From Luteimonas huabeiensis HB2 (lineage in GTDB: Bacteria > Pseudomonadota > Gammaproteobacteria > Xanthomonadales > Xanthomonadaceae), in NCBI RefSeq assembly GCF_000559025.1, contig NZ_JAAN01000011.1, positions 1 to 64,000 on the forward strand: DNA of 64,000 nt, written 5' to 3'. The translations under genes and the position numbers were made by a program. Below the pieces are notes generated by a model. The model saw only the letters and a list, made by a program, of their open reading frames with translations, was not told where the DNA came from and searched no databases. Positions 18,026-27,800 of this stretch are shown here, piece by piece (position 1 is the first letter of the stretch; every line of letters begins with the position of its first letter).

Positions 18026-18538
18026 ATGAACACCACCACCCGAGTCCTGCTCGCCGCCGCGTTGTGCGTCGCCGTTGTCGGCTGCTCCAAGAAGGTGAAG
18101 GAGGAGCCGCCGGCGCAGACCACGCCGCCGCCGGTGACCACCCAGCCCCAGCAGCCCAGCAGCGGCGCCTACGGCCCGGAGGACCTGGACACCGATGCCT
18201 GCCTGCGCCAGCGGGTGGTGTACTTCGACTTCGACCAGGATGCGCTGCGTCCGGAGTTCCAGGCCGCGATGGCCTGCCACGCCAAGTACCTGCGCGACCG
18301 TCCGTCCTCGCGCATCACCCTGGAAGGCAACGCCGACGAGCGCGGCAGCCGCGAGTACAACCTGGGGCTGGGCGAGCGCCGCGGCAATGCCGTGTCGTCG
18401 GCCCTGCAGGCCAACGGCGGCTCGGCCACCCAGCTGACCGTCGTCAGCTACGGCGAGGAGCGTCCGGTCTGCACCGAGTCCACGGAAGACTGCTGGGCGC
18501 GCAACCGTCGCGTCGAGATCGTCTACACCGCGCGCTGA
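18026..18538 (+). CDS. pal: Peptidoglycan-associated lipoprotein Pal
   Basis: This 170-residue outer-membrane lipoprotein has lipobox VVGC (C20), a proline/threonine linker, and an OmpA-like peptidoglycan-binding domain (about 60-168) with YFDFDQDALRPE and the binding signature LEGNADERGSREYNLGLGER. It anchors the outer membrane to peptidoglycan as part of Tol-Pal. Start 18026 follows GGGAACGACGAG. Confidence 0.97.
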   Translation: MNTTTRVLLAAALCVAVVGCSKKVKEEPPAQTTPPPVTTQPQQPSSGAYGPEDLDTDACLRQRVVYFDFDQDALRPEFQAAMACHAKYLRDRPSSRITLEGNADERGSREYNLGLGERRGNAVSSALQANGGSATQLTVVSYGEERPVCTESTEDCWARNRRVEIVYTAR

Positions 18539-18543
18539 GCCGC

Positions 18544-19338
18544 ATGCGCAGGCTGATCGCCCCAGCCCTGGTCGCGGCCGCCCTCGTGGCGGCCGCGCCC
18601 GCATTCGCGCAACGCGCGAGCCTGGCCGATCGCGTGGCCTTGCTCGAGCAGCAGGCGGCGGGCAACCAGGGCAATATCGAATTGCTCAACCAGATGAACC
18701 TGATGCGCAGCGAGCTGCAGGCGCTGCGCGCGCAGGTGGAGGAACTGCAGCAGCAGACCGAGCAGCTGCGTTCGACCAGCCGCGCCCAGTACCTCGACAT
18801 CGACGGTCGTCTCAACCGTCTGGAGGGCGGGGCCGGCGGCACGTTGCCCGATCCGCCGCAAGCCGCGGACGCAAGCGCCGCGTCCGCGTTGCCGGCGCCG
18901 CCGCCCGCAGGCGGTGCCGCGGCCGCGGGTTCCGCGCTGGCCGGCGCCGAGAACGAGCGCGCCGCCTACGAGATCGCCTTCGACGCCCTGCGCTCCGGGC
19001 AGTACGCGGACGCCTCGACCCTGTTCCAGGAGTTCCTCCAGCTCTATCCCGAGGGCACCTACGCGGCCAACGCCCTCTACTGGCTCGGCGAGAGCTACTA
19101 CGTCACCCAGAACTACGAGCTGGCCCAGCAGCAGTTCCAGGCCCTGCTCGAACGCTACCCGACCAGCGACAAGGCGCCCGGCGCCATGCTCAAGGTCGGC
19201 CTGTCGCAGTACGGGCGCCAGCAGGTCGACGCCGCCGAGGCCACGCTTGCCGAGGTCGGCAACCGCTACCCCGGCACCGACGCCGCGCGTACCGCCGAGG
19301 ACCGCCTGCGCGCGATCCAGCTCGGACGGCTGCGCTAG
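18544..19338 (+). CDS. cpoB: Cell division coordinator CpoB (YbgF)
   Basis: This 264-residue periplasmic protein has a signal peptide (1-21), a trimerising coiled coil (about 25-85), an alanine/proline linker (about 95-135) and TPR repeats (about 138-262) with YWLGESYYVTQNYELAQQQF. In E. coli it coordinates Tol activity with PBP1B. It begins 6 bp after the pal stop and ends the tol-pal operon. Confidence 0.94.
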   Translation: MRRLIAPALVAAALVAAAPAFAQRASLADRVALLEQQAAGNQGNIELLNQMNLMRSELQALRAQVEELQQQTEQLRSTSRAQYLDIDGRLNRLEGGAGGTLPDPPQAADASAASALPAPPPAGGAAAAGSALAGAENERAAYEIAFDALRSGQYADASTLFQEFLQLYPEGTYAANALYWLGESYYVTQNYELAQQQFQALLERYPTSDKAPGAMLKVGLSQYGRQQVDAAEATLAEVGNRYPGTDAARTAEDRLRAIQLGRLR

Positions 19339-19342
19339 CCAG

Positions 19343-19368
19343 GCCCGCGCCGCCGGCCCGCGGGCTTC
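19343..19368 (+). terminator. Weak hairpin after cpoB
   Basis: The stem GCCCGCG (19343-19349) / CGCGGGC (19359-19365) has a 9-nt loop and only two trailing T. It may attenuate rather than end tol-pal transcription before the separate queE promoter. Confidence 0.35.
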
Positions 19369-19391
19369 AGGCGGTCGCGCGGGGCGGCCGG

Positions 19392-19397
19392 TAGAAT
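19392..19397 (+). promoter_or_regulatory. -10 box placing queE as a leaderless gene
   Basis: TAGAAT ends 7 bp before ATG 19405, so the predicted transcription start (about 19404) coincides with that start codon. An upstream ATG at 19396 lies inside the -10 box and is unlikely to be used. Confidence 0.55.
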
Positions 19398-19404
19398 GGC
19401 CGGC

Positions 19405-20088
19405 ATGAACACCGTGGCGCCCGAGGCGCCGGTCGTCGCCCCGGCGCTCGATCGGCTGCGCATCACCGAGATCTTCCTGTCCCTGCAGGGCGAGGCCCGC
19501 GACGCGGGCTGGCCGACGGTGTTCGTGCGCCTGACCGGCTGCCCGCTGCGCTGCGCCTACTGCGATACCGCCTACGCCTTCCACGGTGGCGCCTGGCGCG
19601 ACATCGACGCCATCCTGGACGAGGTCGCCGCCTACGGGGTGCGCCACGTCTGCGTGACCGGCGGCGAGCCGCTGGCGCAGAAGCGCTGCACGGTCCTGCT
19701 GCGGCGGCTGTGCGACGCAGGCTTCGCGGTCTCCCTGGAGACCTCGGGCGCGCTCGACATCGGCGCGATCGATCCGCGGGTGTCGCGCGTGCTCGACATC
19801 AAGACGCCGGGCTCGCGCGAGGTCCACCGCAATCGCTGGCAGAACCTCGCCCTGCTCACCCCGCACGACCAGATCAAGTTCGTGATCTGCGGCCGCGAGG
19901 ACTACGAATGGGCGCGCGGCGTGCTCCACGAGCACGCCCTGGCGGCGCGTTGCGACGTGCTGTTCTCGCCCAGCAAGGGCCAGGTCTCGCCGCGCGAACT
20001 CGCCGACTGGATCGTCGCCGACCGCCTGCCGGTGCGCTTCCAGCTGCAGCTGCACAAGCTGCTGTGGGACGACGCGCCCGGTCGCTGA
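19405..20088 (+). CDS. queE: 7-carboxy-7-deazaguanine synthase QueE
   Basis: This 227-residue radical SAM enzyme makes 7-carboxy-7-deazaguanine in the preQ0/queuosine pathway. The iron-sulfur motif C46-x3-C50-x2-C53 lies in [15 protein letters not shown], and [10 protein letters not shown] is the SAM-binding GGE motif. Start 19405 was preferred to 19396 because of the -10 position. queC follows 100 bp downstream; queD and queF are not in the window. Confidence 0.95.
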   Translation: MNTVAPEAPVVAPALDRLRITEIFLSLQGEARDAGWPTVFVRLTGCPLRCAYCDTAYAFHGGAWRDIDAILDEVAAYGVRHVCVTGGEPLAQKRCTVLLRRLCDAGFAVSLETSGALDIGAIDPRVSRVLDIKTPGSREVHRNRWQNLALLTPHDQIKFVICGREDYEWARGVLHEHALAARCDVLFSPSKGQVSPRELADWIVADRLPVRFQLQLHKLLWDDAPGR

Positions 20089-20150
20089 CTGGCGCCGCGG
20101 CCGGCAGGCGCTGACAATGAGGCGCGTCGCGCGCCCGGTGCCGGGGCGCT

Positions 20151-20187
20151 CCGATTCCCCGATCCCGAATCCCGAATCCCCAACCCC
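20151..20187. repeat. CCCGAATC simple tandem repeat upstream of queC
   Basis: Repeated units of about 8 bp (CCCGATCC, CCCGAATC, CCCGAATCC) run right up to the queC ATG and leave no Shine-Dalgarno. A similar, more degenerate run precedes the M48 protease (9551-9583). Confidence 0.7.
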
Positions 20188-20188
20188 G

Positions 20189-20875
20189 ATGAAGAAAGCC
20201 GTCGTCCTCGTCTCCGGTGGCATGGACTCCGCCGTCGTCGCCGCCATCGCGCGCGAGCAGGGCCATGCCGTGCACGCGCTGAGCGTGCGCTACGGGCAGC
20301 GCCACACGTCCGAGCTGGCCGCCGCCGCGCGCGTGGCGCAGGCCGCCGGCGCGGTGGCGCACAAGACCGTCGCGGTCGACCTGCGCGCGATCGGCGGTTC
20401 CGCGCTGACCGACGACATCGAGGTGCCGGATGCGGGCGGCGAGGGCATTCCCTCGACCTACGTGCCGGCGCGCAACACCATCATGCTGTCGATCGCGCTC
20501 GGCTGGGCCGAAGTGCTGGGGGCGGCGGACATCTACTGCGGCGTCAACGCGGTGGACTACTCCGGCTATCCGGACTGTCGCCCGGAATTCATCGAGGCCT
20601 TCGAGCGCCTGGCCAACCTCGCCACCCGCGCCGGCGTCGAAGGCGCCGGCCTGCGCATCCGCGCGCCGCTGCTGCGCATGAGCAAGGCCGACATCGTGCG
20701 CGAGGGCCTGCGGCTGGGCGTGGACTTCGCGCAGACCGTCTCCTGCTACCGCGCCGACGACGACGGCCGCGCCTGCGGCCGCTGCGATGCCTGTCGCCTG
20801 CGTGCGAACGGATTCGCCGCCGCTGGACGGCCGGACCCGACCCGCTACGTCGCTGGCGCGCCGTTGCCGGCCTGA
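20189..20875 (+). CDS. queC: 7-cyano-7-deazaguanine (preQ0) synthase QueC
   Basis: This 228-residue ATP-dependent enzyme converts 7-carboxy-7-deazaguanine to preQ0. The PP-loop SGGMDS is at about 9-14, and [18 protein letters not shown] and the C-terminal zinc cysteines ([18 protein letters not shown]) are intact. The start is placed at [11 protein letters not shown]; the frame stays open upstream through the simple repeat, but those residues are not family-like. Confidence 0.96.
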   Translation: MKKAVVLVSGGMDSAVVAAIAREQGHAVHALSVRYGQRHTSELAAAARVAQAAGAVAHKTVAVDLRAIGGSALTDDIEVPDAGGEGIPSTYVPARNTIMLSIALGWAEVLGAADIYCGVNAVDYSGYPDCRPEFIEAFERLANLATRAGVEGAGLRIRAPLLRMSKADIVREGLRLGVDFAQTVSCYRADDDGRACGRCDACRLRANGFAAAGRPDPTRYVAGAPLPA

Positions 20876-21190
20876 GCCGCGTGCGTGCGATGACGCCGGA
20901 AGACGCGGTCGCGCGGTCGCGCGAGGGGCGGGCGTCCGGCATCCGCTGAGCGATCCGCTCCTACGCCGCCCTCGATCCGATGGGCTCGCTCGCCGCGAGC
21001 CGGCGACGCGAAGGCCGGCCTCGCGGCCGTTCCCCTGGGCGTGCCCGCCCCGCCGGCCTTCGTCTCGGGCATGTGCGAAGTGCGGGCGGTCGATTCGAAG
21101 CGCTTGACGCCGGGCGCGCTGGCGTAGCGCGTCGCATGGCGCCCAGCGCGCCGTCGCGCGTCTGCGCCATCGTGTCCGCGCTTGCGGACG
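20876..21190. other. Intergenic region with no recognised gene
   Basis: This 315-bp region lies between convergent queC and the small minus-strand gene. I see no credible open frame, strong hairpin or repeat in it. Confidence 0.5.
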
Positions 21191-21547
21191 CTACAGGCCT
21201 TCCTCGATGAAGCGATCGTTGAGGTCGTACACCAGGCGGCCGATCTCCGGGGTGATGCACTCGTTGAAGGTGGCGGGGTCGGCGCAGCGCGTATCCACCT
21301 GCGCGGCGCGGTCGCGCAGGCCCGCTGCGCCGAGGATCGCCCTGGCCCGCGCATAGCAGCGTTCCGCCTCGGACCCCTGCCGCATCCGGCCATGCCTGGC
21401 GATGCAGTAGCTCATCGCGCTGCCCAGGCCGGCGGCGCTGACCGCGTAGAGGGAGCGGGGCTGGGAGGGCGCCGCGGACGAGGGCTGGGCGGCGGCCGGG
21501 CAGGCCGGGAGGGCCAGGGCCGCGAAGACGAGGACGAGAGTGCGCAT
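21191..21547 (-). CDS. Small secreted protein of unknown function
   Basis: This 118-residue protein has a signal peptide (about 1-20, cleavage near PAAAQ) and a mature part with four cysteines (in SYCIARH, ERCYAR, DTRCAD and FNECIT) that could form two disulfides. I do not recognise the family. ATG 21547 coincides with the start predicted from a -10 box, TATAAG, so the mRNA is probably leaderless. It is divergent from the large adhesin gene, but I see no evidence for a shared function. Confidence 0.65.
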   Translation of the reverse strand: MRTLVLVFAALALPACPAAAQPSSAAPSQPRSLYAVSAAGLGSAMSYCIARHGRMRQGSEAERCYARARAILGAAGLRDRAAQVDTRCADPATFNECITPEIGRLVYDLNDRFIEEGL

Positions 21548-21553
21548 GCGCCT

Positions 21554-21582
21554 CTTATAGCAGCGCCGTCCCGTGATCGGAA
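21554..21582 (-). promoter_or_regulatory. Promoter of the 118-residue secreted protein
   Basis: On the minus strand TTCCGA (21577-21582) and TATAAG (21554-21559) are 17 bp apart; the predicted transcription start falls on the A of the ATG at 21547. Confidence 0.55.
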
Positions 21583-21690
21583 TCCGTCGCGAGCCGGATT
21601 GACGGGGAACGTCATAAATCGACGCCAGGAGTCCAACGTGGATTCCTGTTGCAGAGCCTTTCGCCCGCGGCCCGTAAAAACGTGATCGAG

Positions 21691-21707
21691 TTGGCACGTT
21701 TTGTGCT
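21691..21707 (+). promoter_or_regulatory. Sigma54 (RpoN)-type -24/-12 promoter of the adhesin operon
   Basis: TTGGCACG at 21691-21698 and GTGCT at 21703-21707 place GG and GC exactly 12 bp apart. This matches the RpoN consensus YTGGCACG-N4-TTGCW except for one base in the -12 element and one R-to-T change. The predicted start is near 21718, 83 nt before the adhesin ATG, in an unusually A/T-rich stretch. An enhancer-binding regulator would be required; I did not identify its site. Confidence 0.7.
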
Positions 21708-21800
21708 TAATGGATTCATAAAAATTTGTGACAGAAATCAAATTTTTTGTCTTCCTCAGGTCAATCGGCACCGGCCGATGCACAGAACGGAGCAACAGCG

Positions 21801-24800
21801 ATGAACAGAATTTTCCGGAAGGTCTGGAACGCCAGCATGGGACAGTGGGTCGTGGCGTCCGAACTGGCGAGCGGCGATCGGCCCGGGCAGGCGACGCGCG
21901 ACGAGCGCCGCGCCGTCAAGAGCCTCGGGTCCGCGGCGCTGCTTGCGCTGGCGATGACCGGCGGGCCGCTGGCCGCCCAGGATTTCACCGTGACCGATGG
22001 CGCCACGCCGGCGGCCATCGGGCCGGGCGGTGTGGTGACCTTCTCCGGTGGTTCCAACATCGATGTCGTCCAGACCGGCGGCGCCGACGCCGCGGTGGTG
22101 GAGATCGCGCTCGACCCGGATCTGACGGTCGATAGCCTGACCGCGGGCACGACGCGCATCGACGGCACCGGGGTGGCGATCGGTACGGACGTGGTGCTCG
22201 GCGCCACCGGCCTGAGCCTCGGCGCCGGCGCGCCCAGCATCGGCACGACGGGGATCCACGCCGGCGGCCTGGTGGTCGCAGGCGTGGCGAACGCCACGGC
22301 GGCCGATCACGCGGTCAATCTCGGCCAGCTTCAGCAGGTCCAGGAGCAGGCCGCGGCGGGTTGGAACGTCGCGGTCGGCGCCGGTACGCACAACATCGGT
22401 CCGGGCGGCACCGTCGCCTTCGCCGGCGACAGCAATGTGAGCGTGACCCTGGGCGGCGCGGAAGACGCCGCCAGCGTGCAGCTGGCCCTGAATCCCAACC
22501 TGACCGCCACCAGCCTGACCACCGGCGCGACCACGGTGTCCACCACCGGGGTCGCCGTGGGCACGGCGACGTTCAATGCGACCGGCCTGCGCCTGGGCCC
22601 GGGCGCGCCCAGCGTCACCACCGGCGGGATCGACGCCGGCGGCCTGCGGATCACCAACGTGGCCCCGGGTCAGCTGAGCGCGACCAGCACGGATGCGGTC
22701 ACCGGCCAGCAGATCTTCGATCTGTTCATCGAGGCGGGCGCCGGCGGCGTGCGTTACTTCCATGCCGCCTCGACGCGCCCCGACTCCCGGGCCCTGGGCG
22801 CGGAATCGATCGCGATCGGTCCCGAGACCATCGCCGCCGGCGACAGCAGCCTCGCCGCCGGCGACGCCGCCTCGACCACCGCCGGCGCCACCGGCAGCAT
22901 CGCCCTGGGCCAGGCGGCCCGCGTCGGCACCGCCGATGCCGATATCCCCGACGGGGATGGCGCCATCGCCATCGGCCGCAATGCCGCCGCCGCCGGCAAC
23001 CGGACGCTGGCGCTGGGCGACGGCGCCGCGGTGGGGTCGGAGTTCGCGCAGGACGCGCTGGCCATCGGCACCGGCGCGCAGGTGGCCGGGGCGTTCAGCA
23101 GCCGGGCCACGGCGATCGGCGCCGGCGCGCAGGCCGGCGCCCTCGGTGCGACCGCCATCGGCGCGCAGGCGATCGCCGGCGGCGAGGACAGCGTCGCGCT
23201 GGGCCGGGCCACCGCCGGCGCGGTCGACGCAATTGCCGCGGGCAGGGGCGCGCAGGCCGCCACTCAGCGCGGCATCGCGCTGGGCACCGATGCGGGCGTG
23301 GGCACGGCGGGTACCGATGCCGGCGACCGCACCGATCACGTCGCCATCGGCACCCGCGCCGGGCGCAACGTGGTCGGCAACCTGACCACGGCCATCGGCT
23401 ACGACGCAGGCACCGGCGTTGAGGGCGACGACAACCTCGCGCTCGGCACCGAGGCCGGCCGTGGCCTGCAGGGCAACAACAACATCTCCATCGGCCGCCG
23501 CGCCAACGATGGCGCCGGCGCGCGCGCGCAGGCCGTCGCCATCGGCGACAACACGGCCGCGGGCACCAATTCGGTGGCGCTGGGCAGCGGCGCGCAGGCC
23601 GCCGGCAGCGAGAGCCTCGCGCTGGGCAAGGACGCGACGGCCGGCGGCAACGGCGTCGCCGTCGGCGCCCACGCGGTCGCCGAGGGCAGCAACATCGCCC
23701 TGGGCCGCAACTCGATCGCGCGCGACGCGGACGTGAGCGGAGCCGGCTATCTGACCGGCTCGGCCGCGCCGGGCAGCGCGGTGTCGGTGGGCAACTCGGT
23801 CGCCGGCGGCAGCTTCCAGCGCCGCATCGTCAACGTCGCCGACGGCGCGCAGGGCTACGATGCGGTCAACGTGCGGCAGCTGCGGGGCGCGCAGCAGGCG
23901 GTGGCCAACCTGGTCGGCGGCGGCGTCGCGGTCAACCCGGACGGCAGCTACGGTCCGATCACGGTCAAGGACTCGGCCGGCAACGACGTGACCTTCAACA
24001 GCGTCGTCGAGGCCCTGGGCGCGGTGACCGACGGGACGGTCGAGATCCTGCCCGCCGATGCGGTGCGCTACAACGCCGACGGCACCGTCACCGTGGCCGC
24101 GGGCGTGCTGGGCAACCAGGCGGTCAACGTCGATCAGCTCAACCAGGCCATCGACGAGAACGGCAACAAGTACTTCAGCGCCAACACCACGGAAATCGCC
24201 AACCGCGGCAACGACGGCGCGACCGGCGAGAACGCCATGGCCATCGGCCCCGCGGCCGTGGCCGGCGGCGATTCCTCGCTGTCGGTGGGCCACGAGGCCG
24301 TGGTCGATGCCGGCGCTCACCGCGGCGTCGCCATCGGCTACGACGTCAACGCGAAGGCGATCAACTCCACCGTGCTGGGCAACAGCGGCGCGGCCGCCTA
24401 CGACCAGGGCGGCGTGGCCGTCGGCCAGGCGGCCGTCAGCCGCGGCCTGAACTCCATCGTCATCGGCACCGGCGCGGAGTCCGACCCGCAGACGGCCGCG
24501 AGCGTGGACAACGCCATCGTGATCGGCACAATCGCCGAGGCGAGCGCGGACAACGGGATCGCCATCGGCCACGACGCGCTGGCTTCCGACGTCAATGCCG
24601 TCGCCCAGGGCTACGACGCGCACGCGATCGCCGCCAACGCGCAGGCCTCCGGCACGCGCGCGCGCAGCAGCGGCGTGAACGCGCAGGCCAGCGGCACCGA
24701 TGCCTGGGCCTCGGGGAGCAACGCGGTCGCGAACGGCACGAACAGTCGCGGCCTGGCCGCCGACGGCATCGCGCTGGGCACCGGCGCCGTGTCCGGCTTC

Positions 24801-27800
24801 GCGCCGGCGCCGGGGCAGGAGGCACTCAACGTCAACGCGATCGCCATCGGCACCGGCGCGAACGCGGTCTACCAGAACGCCACGGCGATCGGCCGTGCCG
24901 CCCTGGCCGACCAGGTCGCCGCCGCCGCGGTCGGCGACGGCGCCAGCGCCACGGCGGAGGCGGCCCTGGCGCTGGGCCGCAGCGCCGCCGCCAGCGGGAC
25001 CTCGTCGATCGCCCAGGGCGATGGCGCGACGGCATCGGCCGAGGCCGCGCAGGCGTCCGGTCGCGGCGCCGGTGCCACCGCCGCGTCCGCCCTTGCCCAC
25101 GGCGATGGCGCCCTGGCCTCGGCGGCGTCGGCATCTGCGGTGGGCCGCCTGGCGCAGGCCACGGGCACGTCGGCGAGCGCCTTCGGCCATGCGGCCCAGG
25201 CCACGTTCGCCAACACGGTGGCGGTCGGCGCGCAGTCGCGCGCCACCGCCGTCGGCGCCGCGGCGTTCGGCCAGAACGCCGCCGCCACCGCGGCCAATGC
25301 CGTGGCGCTGGGCGTGGGGGCCACCGCGGGGCATGCGCGTTCCGTGGCGCTGGGCCAGGGTGCGGCCACCGCGGCGGCGGTCGGCACCGCCAGCGTCGTG
25401 GTGGACAAGACCACCTACGCCTTCGCCGGGGCGAGCCCCGTGGGGACGGTCAGCGTGGGCACCGCGCAGGACAAGCGCACCCTGACCAACGTCGCCGCCG
25501 GCCGCATCAGCGCCACCAGCACCGATGCCATCAACGGCAGCCAGTTGTATGGCACCAATCTGGCGCTGAACGCGCTGGCCGGCGACCTGGACACCGCGGG
25601 CGCATCGATCGCCGACGTGCTGGGCGGCAATGCCGCCTACGACCCCGACACCCACACGGTGACCATGACCAATATCGGCGGCACCGGCGAGAACACCGTC
25701 CACGATGCCATCGGCTATGCCGCACAGGGCTGGAACGTCAGCGCCCAGGGCGGCGCCGCCGGCGTCGTGGCGCCCGGCGCCACCGTCGATTTCGCCAACG
25801 ACGACGGCAACATCGTCGTCGCCCGCGACGGCACCGACCTCACCTTCGACCTCGCCGACGACATCACCGTCGCCAGCGTGACCGCGGGCGACACGGTGCT
25901 CGACACCGACGGCGTGACGATCGAGGACGGCGCGGGCAACGTCGCCAACCTGACCGCGGGCGGCCTTGCCGCGACCGACGGCAGCGCCACGGTGAACATC
26001 GCGCCGGGCACGGTGGCGGTCGGCGACGGGACCTACACCAGTACGCTCGCCCCGACCGCGCTGACCGTGGGCGGCGCGTTCCCGGTCGTGGTCGATGGCG
26101 CCACCGGCACCATCGGCGGACTGCAGAACCGCACCTTCGATCCGGACAACTTCACCAGCGGCCAGGCCGCGACCGAGGACCAGCTCGCCGTGGTCAGCGG
26201 CCTGGTCAACGCCGGCTGGAACGTCACCGATGCCGACGGCAACCAGGCCAAGATCGGTCCCAACGGGGTGGTGACGTTCCAGGGCGACGCCAACATCGGC
26301 GTGGCCCAGACCGGCGTCGACCAGAGCGGCGTGGTGGCGATCACCCTCAACCGCGATCTGGACGTGGACAGCGTGACCGCGGGCGACGCGGTGCTCGATA
26401 CCGACGGCCTGGCCGTCGACGACGGCGCCGGCAACGCCACCACGGTGGGCGCGGGTGCGATCGCGGTACGCGATGCCGGCGGCACGACGACCATCGGCGG
26501 CAACGCGATCTCGGTGGGCGGCGCCAACCCGATCGCGATCAGCGGCGACACCGGCACCATCGGCGGGCTGCAGAACCAGACCATCGACTATCCCGATTTC
26601 GCCGACGGCTCCGGCCGCGCGGCGACCGAGGAGCAGCTGGACCTGGTCAACCAGGCCGCCAACGCCGGCTGGAACCTCGCCGATGCCGAAGGCCACCAGG
26701 TCAACATCGGCCCCGACGGGCTGGTGACGTTCGAGGGCGACGCCAACATCGGCGTGGCCCAGACCGGCGCCGACCAGAACGGCGTGGTGGCGATCACCCT
26801 CAACCGCGATCTGGACGTGGACAGCGTGACCGCGGGCGACACCGTGATCGACGGCACCGGCGTGGCGATCGGCCCGGACGTGCGGCTGGGCGATGCCGGC
26901 CTGACGATCGTCGGCGGCCCGAGCGTGACCCTCGCCGGCATCGACGCGGGCAATACGATCATCACCAACGTCGCCGCGGGCGTGGACGACACCGATGCGG
27001 TCAACGTCGGCCAGCTGCGCGATACCGTCGCCGCGAGCCGCACGCGCTACTACAGCGTGAACTCCACCGGCGGCGGCAACGAGGACAACGACGGCGCCTC
27101 GGGCGAGGACGCGATCGCGGCCGGCAAGGACGCGACCGCGGCCGGCGAGCAGGCGGTGGCGCTGGGCCTGGGCAGCAGCGCCGACGGCACCGGCGCGCTG
27201 GCGCTGGGCGCGCAGGCGCAGGCGCTGTCGCTCAACAGCCTGGCCATCGGGGCCGGCGCGGTCAGCAGCCACGCCAACAGCATCGCGCTGGGCGCGGGCT
27301 CGGCGACCACGGTCGGCGCGCAGTCGGGCTACCAGGGCGCCTACGTGGGCAGCAGCGATTCCAGCGGCGAGCTCAACATCGGCGGACGCCAGTTGACCGG
27401 CGTCGCGGCGGGTTCGGCGGCGACCGACGGCGTCAACGTCAGCCAGCTGCAGGCGGGCGTCACCCACGCGATCAGCGAGGCCAACAGCTACACCGACACC
27501 CAGATCGGCGGCGTCAACAACCGCATCGATCAGCTCGATGGCCGGGTGACCCAGATCGAGGGCGACATCGTCGATATCCGCGGCGACATCACCGACATCC
27601 AGGGCGACATCGTGGACATCCGCGGCGACATCACCGACCTGGGCGATCGCGTGACCGACATCGAAGGCGTCGTGGTCGAGGTCGACAATCGCATCACCAA
27701 CCTGGAAAACGGCGCCAGCGGCCCGTTCCGGATCAGCCAGGACGAGCCCTACGTGGCGCCGGCGCCGACCGGAACCAATGCGGCCGCCGGCGGCAACGGC

